DNA of 15,678 bases from CAYMZB01 sp964394845 (GTDB taxonomy: Bacteria > Patescibacteriota > Microgenomatia > Daviesbacterales > UBA10151), in contig CAYMZB010000089.1 of NCBI GenBank assembly GCA_964394845.1, positions 1 to 15,678 on the forward strand. Reading direction: 5' to 3'. The notes under the pieces were generated by a model, which was not told where the DNA came from, did no database searches, and worked only from the letters and a program-made list of their open reading frames with translations. Made by a program: the position numbers and the translations under genes. This document shows, piece after piece, positions 7,426-15,314 of this stretch. Every line of letters begins with the position of its first letter. Within the stretch, counting starts at the first letter, position 1.

Positions 7426-7431
7426 AAAGCA

Positions 7432-8616
7432 ATGAAGAATATATATATCTTTGCCTTAGCAGCACATGGTCATGGGATTTCCGGGGGAGATAGAATTTTT
7501 ATGGAGTTTGCAAAAAGCTGGAGCAAAAATTCTCCGGTAAAAATATTTGTTTGGGAGGAAGGGTATCAGATGTGCCTACGGCACAAATTACAGATTACCA
7601 ATATCAAATTTCAAATATCAAATCTTAAGTTCTGGAATAAATTTGGATTTATTGTCGGTTACATAATAAGAATTGTAGAGGGAATAAGATTGGGACTTGC
7701 TCTAAAAATAGAAGATAATTCAAAAACTATAGTTTACTGCGCATCAGAGTTTTGGATGGATAGTTTAAGTGCATTTATTCTGAAACTTAGATATCCAAAT
7801 ATAAAATGGGCAGCTGCCTGGTATCAAAGTGCACCCAATCCATTAAAGGGTTTTAATGAAGGAAAAAGAGTCAACAAATACTATCTAAGCTCATTTTTGT
7901 ATTGGTTAGTCCAATTACCGATTAAATCCCTAATAAATAAATACGCTGATTTAATTTTGGTAAATAATCCGTTGGAAGTAAAAAAGTTTTTAAATTTGAG
8001 AAAATCCCAAAAAATTATGGTGGTTTTAGGAGCATTGGATTTAGAAAAAATAAAACAATATAGAAAAAAATACCAAAAAACTGAAAAAAAATATGAGGCA
8101 GTATTTCAGGGACGATTTCATCCGCAAAAAGGAATTTTAGAACTAATTGATATTTGGAAAAAGGTAGTTGAGAAAAAACCTAAAGCAAGATTAGCGATGA
8201 TAGGGGATGGCCCTTTAATGAAAAGTGCTAAGTTAAAAATTAAAAGTGAAAAGTTAGAAAGAAATATTGAACTATATGGGTATGTTTTCGATGGTCCTTT
8301 AAAATATAAAATTTTTGCGCAAAGCAGAATTGTTTTACACCCTTCATTTTATGATTCAGGAGGGATGGCTTCTGCTGAGGCAATGGCTTTCGGCCTTCCA
8401 GCCATCGGGTTTGATTTAAAATCCTATAAATCTTATTACCCTAAGGGTATGGTTAAGGTAAGAACCGGAGATTTGGATAGATTTGCAGGTGAAATAATTA
8501 ATTTGCTCTCAGATAATAAAAAATATAAACATATTGCTCAGGAAGCTTTAGATATGATACAAATCAACTGGTCTTTTCAGACCCGCGCTGAAGAAGTAAT
8601 GAAGGAGTTAAATTAA
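7432..8616 (+). CDS. Glycosyltransferase, family 4-like (GT-B fold)
   Basis: The 394-residue protein has the two halves of a GT-B enzyme. The N-terminal acceptor half contains HGHGISGGDR (12-21), the glycine-rich loop typical of GT4. The C-terminal donor half contains QGRFHPQKG (226-234), MIGDGP (256-261) and HPSFYDSGGMASAEAMAFGLPAIGFD (in parts, 303-328). The donor-binding E-x7-E motif appears as D308-x7-E316, with the first Glu replaced by Asp. It probably transfers a sugar from a nucleotide donor to a growing glycan on the cytoplasmic face of the membrane; donor and acceptor are unknown. It is the first gene of the plus operon, starting at ATG 7432 right behind a -10 box. Oddity: residues about 48-66 come from a hairpin and heptamer-repeat segment that looks like an in-frame insertion. 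Confidence 0.85.
   Translation: MKNIYIFALAAHGHGISGGDRIFMEFAKSWSKNSPVKIFVWEEGYQMCLRHKLQITNIKFQISNLKFWNKFGFIVGYIIRIVEGIRLGLALKIEDNSKTIVYCASEFWMDSLSAFILKLRYPNIKWAAAWYQSAPNPLKGFNEGKRVNKYYLSSFLYWLVQLPIKSLINKYADLILVNNPLEVKKFLNLRKSQKIMVVLGALDLEKIKQYRKKYQKTEKKYEAVFQGRFHPQKGILELIDIWKKVVEKKPKARLAMIGDGPLMKSAKLKIKSEKLERNIELYGYVFDGPLKYKIFAQSRIVLHPSFYDSGGMASAEAMAFGLPAIGFDLKSYKSYYPKGMVKVRTGDLDRFAGEIINLLSDNKKYKHIAQEALDMIQINWSFQTRAEEVMKELN
7571..7623. repeat. Hairpin plus heptamer-repeat segment read in frame in the GT4 gene
   Basis: A perfect inverted repeat, TGTGCC / GGCACA with a TAC loop (7571-7585), is followed by AT-rich sequence ending in three heptamers, ATCAAAT, TTCAAAT and ATCAAAT (7603-7623). The frame stays open and encodes repetitive residues of the LQITNIKFQISNLKF type (53-67). 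The simple-sequence character and the location between two recognisable parts of the GT4 N-terminal half suggest an inserted repeat. Whether C48-H51, encoded by the hairpin, is native is uncertain. Confidence 0.55.
8602..8607 (+). promoter_or_regulatory. Strong Shine-Dalgarno sequence for the first GT2 gene
   Basis: AAGGAG lies nine bases before the ATG at 8617 and inside the end of the GT4 coding sequence. It is the clearest ribosome-binding site in the window. It shows that internal genes of this organism can use SD initiation, although the operon-first genes appear leaderless. It also supports ATG 8617 as the start. Confidence 0.7.
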
Positions 8617-9522
8617 ATGACAAAAACCAATATTGGAGTGAGTGTTGTAATACCAAGCTATAACTGTAAAAAAATCTTATTTCGGTTGTTGAATTCCCTT
8701 AAGAAATCTACTTATAAAAATATTGAGATAATAGTTGTTGATAATGGTTCCATAGATGGGTCGTTAAAGGAAGGGAGACGTAGGTATAAACAGGTTAAGT
8801 GGATAGACGCCGGTATGAAAAATATTGGACAAACAGGATGTTATAACTTAGGATTTGCCTACGCAAAAAAAGGAAACCATATTTTATTTAATGATTCAGA
8901 TGTGGTTGTTGATAAAGACATGATAAAAAATTTAGTAAATTGTTTTGATGATAAAAAAATTGGAATTGTTACTCCAATGATTCTTTATTTATCTTATAAA
9001 AATTGGGTTAACCAGGCAGGAGCAAATGTTGATTTAATAACTGGTAGGGTTAGTATCGGTTGGGGTCCGAAAAAAGATTTTTTAGTTTCGAAGGAAGTTC
9101 AGAATTCAGGAACATTGATGCTTTTTAGAAATAAATTAGTAGAAAAGATAGGAGGGTTTGATGATTGGTTTATGTGTTATTTTGATCCTGACTATTGTCT
9201 TAGAGCCAAAAAAGCTGGTTTTATAACCTGGTATGAGAGTAAAGCAGTTGCTTATCACGATCAGTCAAATGATGAAAAAATCTGGAGACCAAGGGTACTA
9301 AGTAGAGCGTATTTGCTTGGAAGGAATAGAGTTTTATTTATGAGAAAGCATGGAAATATTTTCGCATTTAGTTTATTTTTACCACTCTTACTTGGATATT
9401 ATTTAGTTGAGACAATTAGATTTAATAAAATTAATAAGTTTTTTGAATTAATTTTAGGTACAATAGTGGGATATTTTTACCCTATCAGAAAGAAAATTTT
9501 TATACCTCTTCCCAAAATTTAA
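8617..9522 (+). CDS. Glycosyltransferase family 2 (GT-A fold)
   Basis: This 301-residue protein follows the GT2 pattern. It has SVVIPSYN (9-16), the uridine-binding VVDNGSIDGS (40-49), and the metal-binding D93-S-D95 in FNDSDVVVD. The catalytic region FDPDYCLRAKKAGF (189-202) corresponds to 'EDVDLCLRARKAGY' in relatives, and VAYHDQS follows (211-217). A hydrophobic stretch at about 248-266 and another at 276-290 suggest C-terminal membrane attachment. It resembles the rhamnosyltransferase-like group of GT2 enzymes, but donor and acceptor are not identifiable. It begins directly after the GT4 stop codon with a strong AAGGAG ribosome-binding site, and ends one base before the next gene, so it is clearly part of the operon. 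Confidence 0.88.
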   Translation: MTKTNIGVSVVIPSYNCKKILFRLLNSLKKSTYKNIEIIVVDNGSIDGSLKEGRRRYKQVKWIDAGMKNIGQTGCYNLGFAYAKKGNHILFNDSDVVVDKDMIKNLVNCFDDKKIGIVTPMILYLSYKNWVNQAGANVDLITGRVSIGWGPKKDFLVSKEVQNSGTLMLFRNKLVEKIGGFDDWFMCYFDPDYCLRAKKAGFITWYESKAVAYHDQSNDEKIWRPRVLSRAYLLGRNRVLFMRKHGNIFAFSLFLPLLLGYYLVETIRFNKINKFFELILGTIVGYFYPIRKKIFIPLPKI

Positions 9523-9523
9523 A

Positions 9524-10216
9524 ATGAGCAAGCTCTTTTCTACGAAAATGAAAGTAATAGATTTCTTAAAACTTAGTTTACCCTTTTCATACATGTGGCT
9601 TTTGAAAACTTCAATAGGAAATCCTAAGACAGTGTTAGATTTAGGGTGTGGTGATGGGTCATTAATGCAATTTCTCTCAAGAGGAGAGGACTGGCAAATT
9701 ACCGGAATAGATATTTATGAAAAAGCCATCGAAGGGGCGGGGAAACGTAACACTTACCGAAAATTGATCCGCGGTGATTTATTAAACACAATCAAAAATA
9801 AGAATTTCAAATCTAAATATGATATTGTTTTTTTCTCTCAAGTGATCGAGCATGTAAGCCGCAGTCAGGGGGAGAAAATATTAGATGAACTGGAAAGCCT
9901 GGCAAACAAAAGAATAATTGTAGGAACTCCCCGGGGATTTATGGAACAACCCCATGAGTTCTTAGATGATAATCCACACCAGTTTCATAAATCAGGATGG
10001 ACGATCAGGGATTTTACCTCACGAGGTTATAGAGTTTATGGTGTGGGTTTTTGGCCCATCTGGTCACATCATGGCTTTGGAAGAAATGCTAATCCATTTC
10101 AGCTACTGATCTCAAATATAATATCTTATTTGATGTCTCCTCTTGTCTATTTTTTTCCAATACTAGGTTCCGGAGTTTTGGCAATAAAAGATAAAAAGAG
10201 AGTAAGAAATGGCTAA
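9524..10216 (+). CDS. Class I SAM-dependent methyltransferase with hydrophobic tail
   Basis: The 230-residue protein has SAM motif I VLDLGCGDG (37-45), the acidic D63 in GIDIYEKAIEGA, and YDIVFFSQVIEH (99-110) in the motif II/III region. A conserved-looking NPHQFHKSGWT (150-160) is often seen in methyltransferases of polysaccharide loci ('H..FW' type). A hydrophobic segment at about 194-221 may tether it to the membrane near the glycosyltransferases. The target is unknown; sugar O-methylation or capping of a glycan are reasonable guesses. It lies between two GT2 genes, one base after the first and overlapping the second by eight bases. It is not a duplicate of the methyltransferase at 6680-7357: similarity beyond the SAM motifs is not evident. 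Confidence 0.82.
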   Translation: MSKLFSTKMKVIDFLKLSLPFSYMWLLKTSIGNPKTVLDLGCGDGSLMQFLSRGEDWQITGIDIYEKAIEGAGKRNTYRKLIRGDLLNTIKNKNFKSKYDIVFFSQVIEHVSRSQGEKILDELESLANKRIIVGTPRGFMEQPHEFLDDNPHQFHKSGWTIRDFTSRGYRVYGVGFWPIWSHHGFGRNANPFQLLISNIISYLMSPLVYFFPILGSGVLAIKDKKRVRNG

Positions 10217-11270
10217 GAGAACCAAAAACAAACTTCCTTTTATATCTATAGTGATTGCCAACTATAATGGAAAAAATTACCTGAGGACTTGTTTAACATC
10301 ACTCTTTAACTCATCAATAAAAAAATATGAAGTAATAATTATTGATAATAACTCAACTGATAATAGTGTTGAGATCATTGAAGAATTCAAAAAAAAAGAT
10401 CCCAGGATTAAGATACTTAGAAACAAAGTTAATATTGGGGTACCTGCCAGCAGAAACAGAGCAATCTCTGAATGCAAAGGAGAAATAATCATTTTACTTG
10501 ATAATGACACTGAGGTTAAAAAAGATTCTTTAGAGAAATTACTAGAGCCTTTAATAAATAATCAAGATATTGGTGCGGCTCAGGCGCTTTTAATTGATTT
10601 TGAAAACAGAAATTTAATACAAATGGCTGGTGGACATCTGATTCCTCAGGCTATTTGGCTCATGGGTTTTTATGAAAGGGAGCAATATAAAAAAATAAAA
10701 CCTAAGTTAGGAAATATGAATATTATTGCAATATCAGCAGCTTTAGCAGTGAAAAAAGAAGTGGTGGACAAAATTAATGGCTATGACAGCTTGCTTTATA
10801 ACTACACAGATGATTTGGATTTTTCTTGGAGAATTTGGATTGCAGGGTTCAGGGTTGTTCTTGCAAATAAGTCAATTGTTTATCATTATACTAAATCAAT
10901 TGATAGAAGAGCCAATATTGGTGCTAATAAATTTGATATTTATTTTCAGCTTGCTAAAAACTCATTTAGATCAACGGTAAAGAATTATGAAACCATTAAT
11001 GTAATTAGATATTTGCCTCTCAGTCTATTTGTAAATTTATCAAGGGCAGTTTTAGTCTTAATAAGAAGAGGAGATTTATCTGCTTTGCTGGCAACACTTT
11101 ACAGCATTTGGTGGAGTCTTCAAAATTTGCCTGATACACTAAAAAACCGCCGAAAGACCCAAAATACCAGAAAATTTAGCGACAAGAAAATTCTAAAGGA
11201 GGTTTTTGTTAGTGGCAGTTTACTGGATATCTATAACAGAAATTATAGAAGTTCAAAACTGCTATGGTAA
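10209..11270 (+). CDS. Glycosyltransferase family 2 (GT-A fold)
   Basis: This is a second GT2 enzyme, 353 residues. Motifs are SIVIANYNG (13-21), VIIIDNNSTDNS (42-53), IGVPASRNRAI (76-86), the DXD motif D98-N-D100, and DDLDFSWRIWIAGFRV (201-216) for the acidic catalytic pair. HYTKS follows at 226-230. Helical, partly hydrophobic sequence around 265-300 suggests membrane association. It belongs to the WcaA/rhamnosyltransferase-like group that transfers a nucleotide-activated sugar to a lipid-linked glycan in the cytoplasm. The sugar is unknown. It overlaps the preceding methyltransferase gene by eight bases and the following GT-C gene by seven, which implies co-translation. Its start at ATG 10209 gives MAKRTKNK, a basic leader before the Rossmann-like strand. 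Confidence 0.88.
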   Translation: MAKRTKNKLPFISIVIANYNGKNYLRTCLTSLFNSSIKKYEVIIIDNNSTDNSVEIIEEFKKKDPRIKILRNKVNIGVPASRNRAISECKGEIIILLDNDTEVKKDSLEKLLEPLINNQDIGAAQALLIDFENRNLIQMAGGHLIPQAIWLMGFYEREQYKKIKPKLGNMNIIAISAALAVKKEVVDKINGYDSLLYNYTDDLDFSWRIWIAGFRVVLANKSIVYHYTKSIDRRANIGANKFDIYFQLAKNSFRSTVKNYETINVIRYLPLSLFVNLSRAVLVLIRRGDLSALLATLYSIWWSLQNLPDTLKNRRKTQNTRKFSDKKILKEVFVSGSLLDIYNRNYRSSKLLW

Positions 11271-14200
11271 AAAGAAAAGATATTTTTTCTATATTATTTT
11301 TCCTGTTTCTATCGGGAGTATTAATATTTTGCTGGTTTAGATTTGGGCTTATGTATGGTGGTGGCGACACCGGGTTGCCAACATATAATCCTCAGATCAT
11401 GTTGGACATTGCAAGTAAAGTTTGGTGGGATTTTTTGGCTCCTGGTATTCCAGTCGCCCAGGGTTTAACATCTGTTCCAACCCTTTACATACTATCTATC
11501 TTTCAAAGTTTGGGTGCAAATCCTGTTTTCATCCAGGCATCACTATTTTTTATACTTCTTTTTTTGATGGGTTATGGCATGTACCTACTTGCCTTAAGTA
11601 TTTTTGGTAGATCTAAGTGGTATTTAGCCATTGCAGCCGGAATATTTTATCTGTTTAATCCTTACATGATGATTCAGGTATGGCACCGTTTTATTCACAA
11701 CGCCATGTTTTTTGCTGCATTTTTACCATTCCTTGTGATGTCCTGGCTTGCATGGATTAGAAATCGTAATCCAAAATATCTATTGTTGTTTCTTCTGACA
11801 AATTTTTTAGGTGTTTATATTTATGGAACTATTGCCTTTATAGTTGCTATTTGGACATTACTTTTTTTCCTAACTTTACTGGAGGGATTCATACCATGGA
11901 AAGGGAGAAAACCGGCTCTTAAATTAGGCCTGGCTTTTTTAATTGGCTGTTTTTTTTGGATTTTAACTAATAGTTGGTGGTTAATTTCTACCTTTAAGAT
12001 AAGCCCAGGTCTGTTTGCACAAGTACACTCAACCGATGATAGCTTAGGAACCTTAATTTCGCTTTCTAATTCAACTTTCTTGCCCTATACACTAAGACTC
12101 ATTAATCCTTTTTACCTTTATTGGCAGGCGGACTGGGGTAATATATATCAGAGTCCATTTTTTTTAATTATATCCTGGTTATTTGTATTGGTTGTTTTTA
12201 CAGGTTTTTTCAGGGGTCTAATGCAAAAGCCTTACGCAATTTGGAGTTTACTGTTTCTTATAGTTATTTTTCTGGCTAAGGGAGCAGCACCTCCTTTTAG
12301 CTTTCCATATATATTTGGCTTCTCCCATTTCTTCCCTTTAGGTGTTATTCGAAATCCCTTTGAAAAGCTTGGGATTTTACTGCCTTTGGTTTATGCAGTT
12401 TTATTTTCCTTGGGATTAAAAACCTGTTTAGATTATGGATTTAAATATCTGAATAGAAATATAACCTACGGGCTTTTGGTAATTTTTATTTTTTTTCATA
12501 TGACTTTTTTCTGGCCCATGTTTGGGGGTAAATTGTTTGGGGATTTGGATAAGCAGAATTTTGTTAAGGTCCCAAAAAGTTACGCTCAAACAGATGAGTG
12601 GATAAAGCAAGATCTTAAAAATGCTGAAGCCTCTCCTGATGGAAGGATTCTTCATCTACCTCTACCTAATTCAGAAGATGTTATTTATAAATGGGAGTAT
12701 GGTTATCATGGGGTGGAACCATCGACAGCTCTTTTTACAGCTTTGCCTTCTATAGCCAGAGGTTTCGATTCTCCCAAGGTTGGAGATGCCCTATCAGAAT
12801 TGTCACTAATATTTCATAAGCCTTATGCTTCTAATCCGAATGCTATTTTAAAAATGCTCCAGGAATTTAATATTAAATACATATTATTGCATAGAGATAT
12901 TGAATGGTTAGGGGGAGAACTTTATAACCCACTGGAGACAGGAACAGTTTTGGATCAGCTGGATTTTTTGGAGAAGAAGATAATATTTGGAGATCTGACA
13001 ATATATAAGCTGAAGGATTTTTATTTTAGTCCAAAGATAAGTTTAATAAATAACCCACTATATTATATCTCGTCTGATTACCTTTCATTAACATCTGAAA
13101 ACAATAATCACAGACCTTTGTGGTTGTCCACTGATAACATTGAGTTATCACCTTCTCTAAAGCCAGATACAAAAAATCTATTTCTCAAAAAAGAAGCGGA
13201 GTTAATAATCTCTCCGGAAATTGTTTCTAAATATAAACCACAAAAAATCATTAAGGATAAATTATTAGAAGAATTGCCAAGCGTTAGAATTTTACCTGAC
13301 TCTTTATATTACCCATTAATAAGATTAAAAGAAATTGCCAAATCCTTTAGTTTAATGCCGGTTGACAAATTCTCTTTTAAAATAACTTTAGCCGGTAAGA
13401 GATTAGTTGAAAGCCACCTCCTTAAAGAAAAAGGATCAACCAGATCGATAATTCCGCAGCTTAGGGAATATGAAAGGATATTGCCGGAAATTAAGGAAGA
13501 TGTCAAGTTGAGAGCAAGCGGCAGGGAAAGGGTAAGTGAGATTTCCATTAATTTTATTCTCTCCCGTCATATAGGGATTCTTAATCTTATTAAAGAAAGC
13601 GTTTCCGGCGAAGAAAAAAAGGTTGCTGAAGAAGTTAGTGGCAAACTGGCTAATTTTGTCAAAGATACAAGCATTGTTTCTAATTATGAAATAGCAGAAG
13701 AAGGAAATTTACCTGATGCTGAGCGACTAATTTCAAAATTTAATATTCCTATTGCCGGTAAATATGAGCTACTGCAGATTCATCAACAAGTTTTGAATAT
13801 TTATCTAAATAAGCTAAATCCAGGCAAGTTTCAGATAAATAATCAGACTAAGGAACTGAGTGGGTCTATCAAGGGTGAATTTATATCCTATGGAAAAATT
13901 GATTTGCCCGAAGGGTTCAATGAAATAAGTTTTAATGCTATCCTTTCGTTCAACTTAGCAGATTTAGAAGAGAATTTAACAAAAGGGGATGTTAAAAAAT
14001 CTAATGGTGAGATTGAAATCACATCCGGACCGCACGAGATAAGTTATATAGATATTAGTCTGAATCCGGTTTATGGAGGAAAATGGTATCAATTAAATTT
14101 TGATTCCTGGTTTAAAACTGGAAATAAATTTAGCTTACAAATTATTCAAGACACAGACCATAATGATCCTTTAAAACCAGGACAAAAAGTCTCTTTTTAT

Positions 14201-14797
14201 AATAGTGATTTTTCTAAGGATTCGTACATAAATTATTGGGAGAGTCAGAAATATAATTTTTATGTAAATCCTACAACTACGAAAGTAATACTGCGTTTAT
14301 CGGTTGAACCCTGGAATGGTTGCGTGTACGCACATATACCAAAGAAATGTTTAGATAAAATTCTTAGATATCAATATGAGAGGATAAGTCAGATTATTTT
14401 TAAAAATATTAAAGTGGTTAGACCACTCACAAATCCTTTAATATTAAGGCGAGAATTGCCTGAATCAACTAATATTCCTATTGAAAATATGAGCTTTATC
14501 CAAAAAGATGCGGACGTATATACCGGCAGACTAAAAATAACGCAGCCCACATGGTTATTATTCAAAGAGTCATTTGATCCGGCCTGGGAATTAAAGCTAA
14601 CTAAAGACGGTAAGGTTTATTTACCTGGTCAACATTTAGTAGCTAACGCATACGCTAACGGATGGTTTATTGAGCAAGCTGGTGACTACGATTTCACCTT
14701 AAATTTTAGTCAGGAAAGATTATTTATTTTGGGTATACTTCTGGCAGGATTAGGCTGGGTTATAATATTGATAGCTTATGCAAAGACTAATTTATAA
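11264..14797 (+). CDS. Large GT-C membrane glycosyltransferase, AftD/YfhO-like
   Basis: This 1177-residue protein starts with about 420 residues of membrane segments (TM1 about 7-27, the rest between 70 and 418). After TM1 comes GGGDTGLP, whose D35 sits where GT-C enzymes carry a catalytic acidic residue in the first outer loop. The N-terminal layout resembles alpha-(1->3)-arabinofuranosyltransferase (AftD)-like proteins annotated in Patescibacteria. Residues about 425-1150 are extracytoplasmic and include a DUF5667-like helical stretch (about 675-805), a beta-rich, possibly carbohydrate-binding part (about 865-1015), two close cysteines (C1020, C1029) that could form a disulfide, and a YfhO-like ending (LLFKESFDPAWEL, 1098-1110). 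A final TM is at about 1153-1173. It should transfer sugars from a lipid-phosphate donor outside the membrane. Donor identity is unknown; arabinose is not implied. Confidence 0.8.
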   Translation: MVKRKDIFSILFFLFLSGVLIFCWFRFGLMYGGGDTGLPTYNPQIMLDIASKVWWDFLAPGIPVAQGLTSVPTLYILSIFQSLGANPVFIQASLFFILLFLMGYGMYLLALSIFGRSKWYLAIAAGIFYLFNPYMMIQVWHRFIHNAMFFAAFLPFLVMSWLAWIRNRNPKYLLLFLLTNFLGVYIYGTIAFIVAIWTLLFFLTLLEGFIPWKGRKPALKLGLAFLIGCFFWILTNSWWLISTFKISPGLFAQVHSTDDSLGTLISLSNSTFLPYTLRLINPFYLYWQADWGNIYQSPFFLIISWLFVLVVFTGFFRGLMQKPYAIWSLLFLIVIFLAKGAAPPFSFPYIFGFSHFFPLGVIRNPFEKLGILLPLVYAVLFSLGLKTCLDYGFKYLNRNITYGLLVIFIFFHMTFFWPMFGGKLFGDLDKQNFVKVPKSYAQTDEWIKQDLKNAEASPDGRILHLPLPNSEDVIYKWEYGYHGVEPSTALFTALPSIARGFDSPKVGDALSELSLIFHKPYASNPNAILKMLQEFNIKYILLHRDIEWLGGELYNPLETGTVLDQLDFLEKKIIFGDLTIYKLKDFYFSPKISLINNPLYYISSDYLSLTSENNNHRPLWLSTDNIELSPSLKPDTKNLFLKKEAELIISPEIVSKYKPQKIIKDKLLEELPSVRILPDSLYYPLIRLKEIAKSFSLMPVDKFSFKITLAGKRLVESHLLKEKGSTRSIIPQLREYERILPEIKEDVKLRASGRERVSEISINFILSRHIGILNLIKESVSGEEKKVAEEVSGKLANFVKDTSIVSNYEIAEEGNLPDAERLISKFNIPIAGKYELLQIHQQVLNIYLNKLNPGKFQINNQTKELSGSIKGEFISYGKIDLPEGFNEISFNAILSFNLADLEENLTKGDVKKSNGEIEITSGPHEISYIDISLNPVYGGKWYQLNFDSWFKTGNKFSLQIIQDTDHNDPLKPGQKVSFYNSDFSKDSYINYWESQKYNFYVNPTTTKVILRLSVEPWNGCVYAHIPKKCLDKILRYQYERISQIIFKNIKVVRPLTNPLILRRELPESTNIPIENMSFIQKDADVYTGRLKITQPTWLLFKESFDPAWELKLTKDGKVYLPGQHLVANAYANGWFIEQAGDYDFTLNFSQERLFILGILLAGLGWVIILIAYAKTNL
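13286..13678 (+). other. DUF5667-like helical domain embedded in the GT-C protein
   Basis: Residues about 675-805 of the GT-C protein begin ILPDSLYYPLIRLKE, continue with LAGKRLVESHLLKEKG and LREYERILPEI, and then SRHIGILNLIKE. From memory this matches the DUF5667 pattern: 'PDSPLYxLKxxxE', a helix 'AExRLxEAxxLxxKG', 'LxxYExxLxxA', then 'xxHxxVLxxL'. That domain is usually found alone after a signal peptide or TM segment in actinobacterial and CPR proteins. Here it lies between the membrane part and the beta-rich part of a glycosyltransferase. The assignment rests on pattern recall and needs a profile search. Confidence 0.5.
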
Positions 14798-15161
14798 AAT
14801 CAACTTTCAAAAAATTAAAGTTAACCTATATCTGCTATTTAAATCAGCCATTTTTTTTATTCTATCTTTTGCTGTTTTTTATTTTCTAGAAAATGGGTCT
14901 GCAATTGTATCCTGGTATCAGTTAATCATCACTTCTGTACTTGCAGCAATTACAACCGTCATTTTTTTTATGCCAGCCTTAAGAAGATATATTTTATACA
15001 TAGCCAATATTTGTTTAATTCTAATGATTTTGACATACTTTTTTGATTTTTTTGAAGCATCAAAAATTTTGGGTAATGTTGGGTTTAGTGTATTACTTAT
15101 TAGTGTAATTTTCGGCTATTTACCTCAACTTATTAAAGATGGTTATGTTAAAAATCTTTAA
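14778..15161 (+). CDS. Small four-helix membrane protein, unknown
   Basis: I do not recognise this 127-residue protein. Hydrophobicity suggests four membrane helices, about 17-37, 46-68, 71-92 and 98-117, with a basic N-terminus (MQRLIYKINFQKIK) facing the cytoplasm. Size and helix number resemble GtrA-type flippase proteins, but no GtrA sequence pattern is evident. It overlaps the end of the GT-C gene by 20 bases and has no visible ribosome-binding site, so its translation is probably coupled. Position between two GT-C glycosyltransferase genes suggests a role in the same machinery, for example lipid-sugar handling or assembly, but this is inference only. Confidence 0.65.
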   Translation: MQRLIYKINFQKIKVNLYLLFKSAIFFILSFAVFYFLENGSAIVSWYQLIITSVLAAITTVIFFMPALRRYILYIANICLILMILTYFFDFFEASKILGNVGFSVLLISVIFGYLPQLIKDGYVKNL

Positions 15162-15312
15162 ATTCTTTTTTGTAATTTACCTTGCTTGCTTATGTTTAGT
15201 GAGTGTTTTAGTATTTTCTGATCATTTGGGATCTGCACTAAGAGTTTCCGGTTACGCTTTTTATTTGCTTTTTATAACTATAGTTATATTTTTAATTTCT
15301 TTAAAATCATAA
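15139..15312 (+). CDS. Very small two-helix membrane protein, unknown
   Basis: This 57-codon frame overlaps the end of the preceding gene by 23 bases and ends two bases before the next start, filling the gap exactly. It predicts two membrane helices, about 7-26 (FKFFFVIYLACLCLVSVLV) and 39-55 (YAFYLLFITIVIFLISL), joined by a short polar loop SDHLGSALRVS. A second ATG at 15145 would shorten it by two residues. No family is recognised. Its membrane character, tight packing and position beside another small membrane protein between two GT-C genes support a real gene rather than a chance frame. Confidence 0.55.
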   Translation: MVMLKIFKFFFVIYLACLCLVSVLVFSDHLGSALRVSGYAFYLLFITIVIFLISLKS

Positions 15313-15314
15313 AA

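Noticed and set aside
14778..15161. GtrA-type flippase
   Set aside because: Length and four helices fit, but I see none of the GtrA N-terminal sequence pattern, so only 'membrane protein' is supported.
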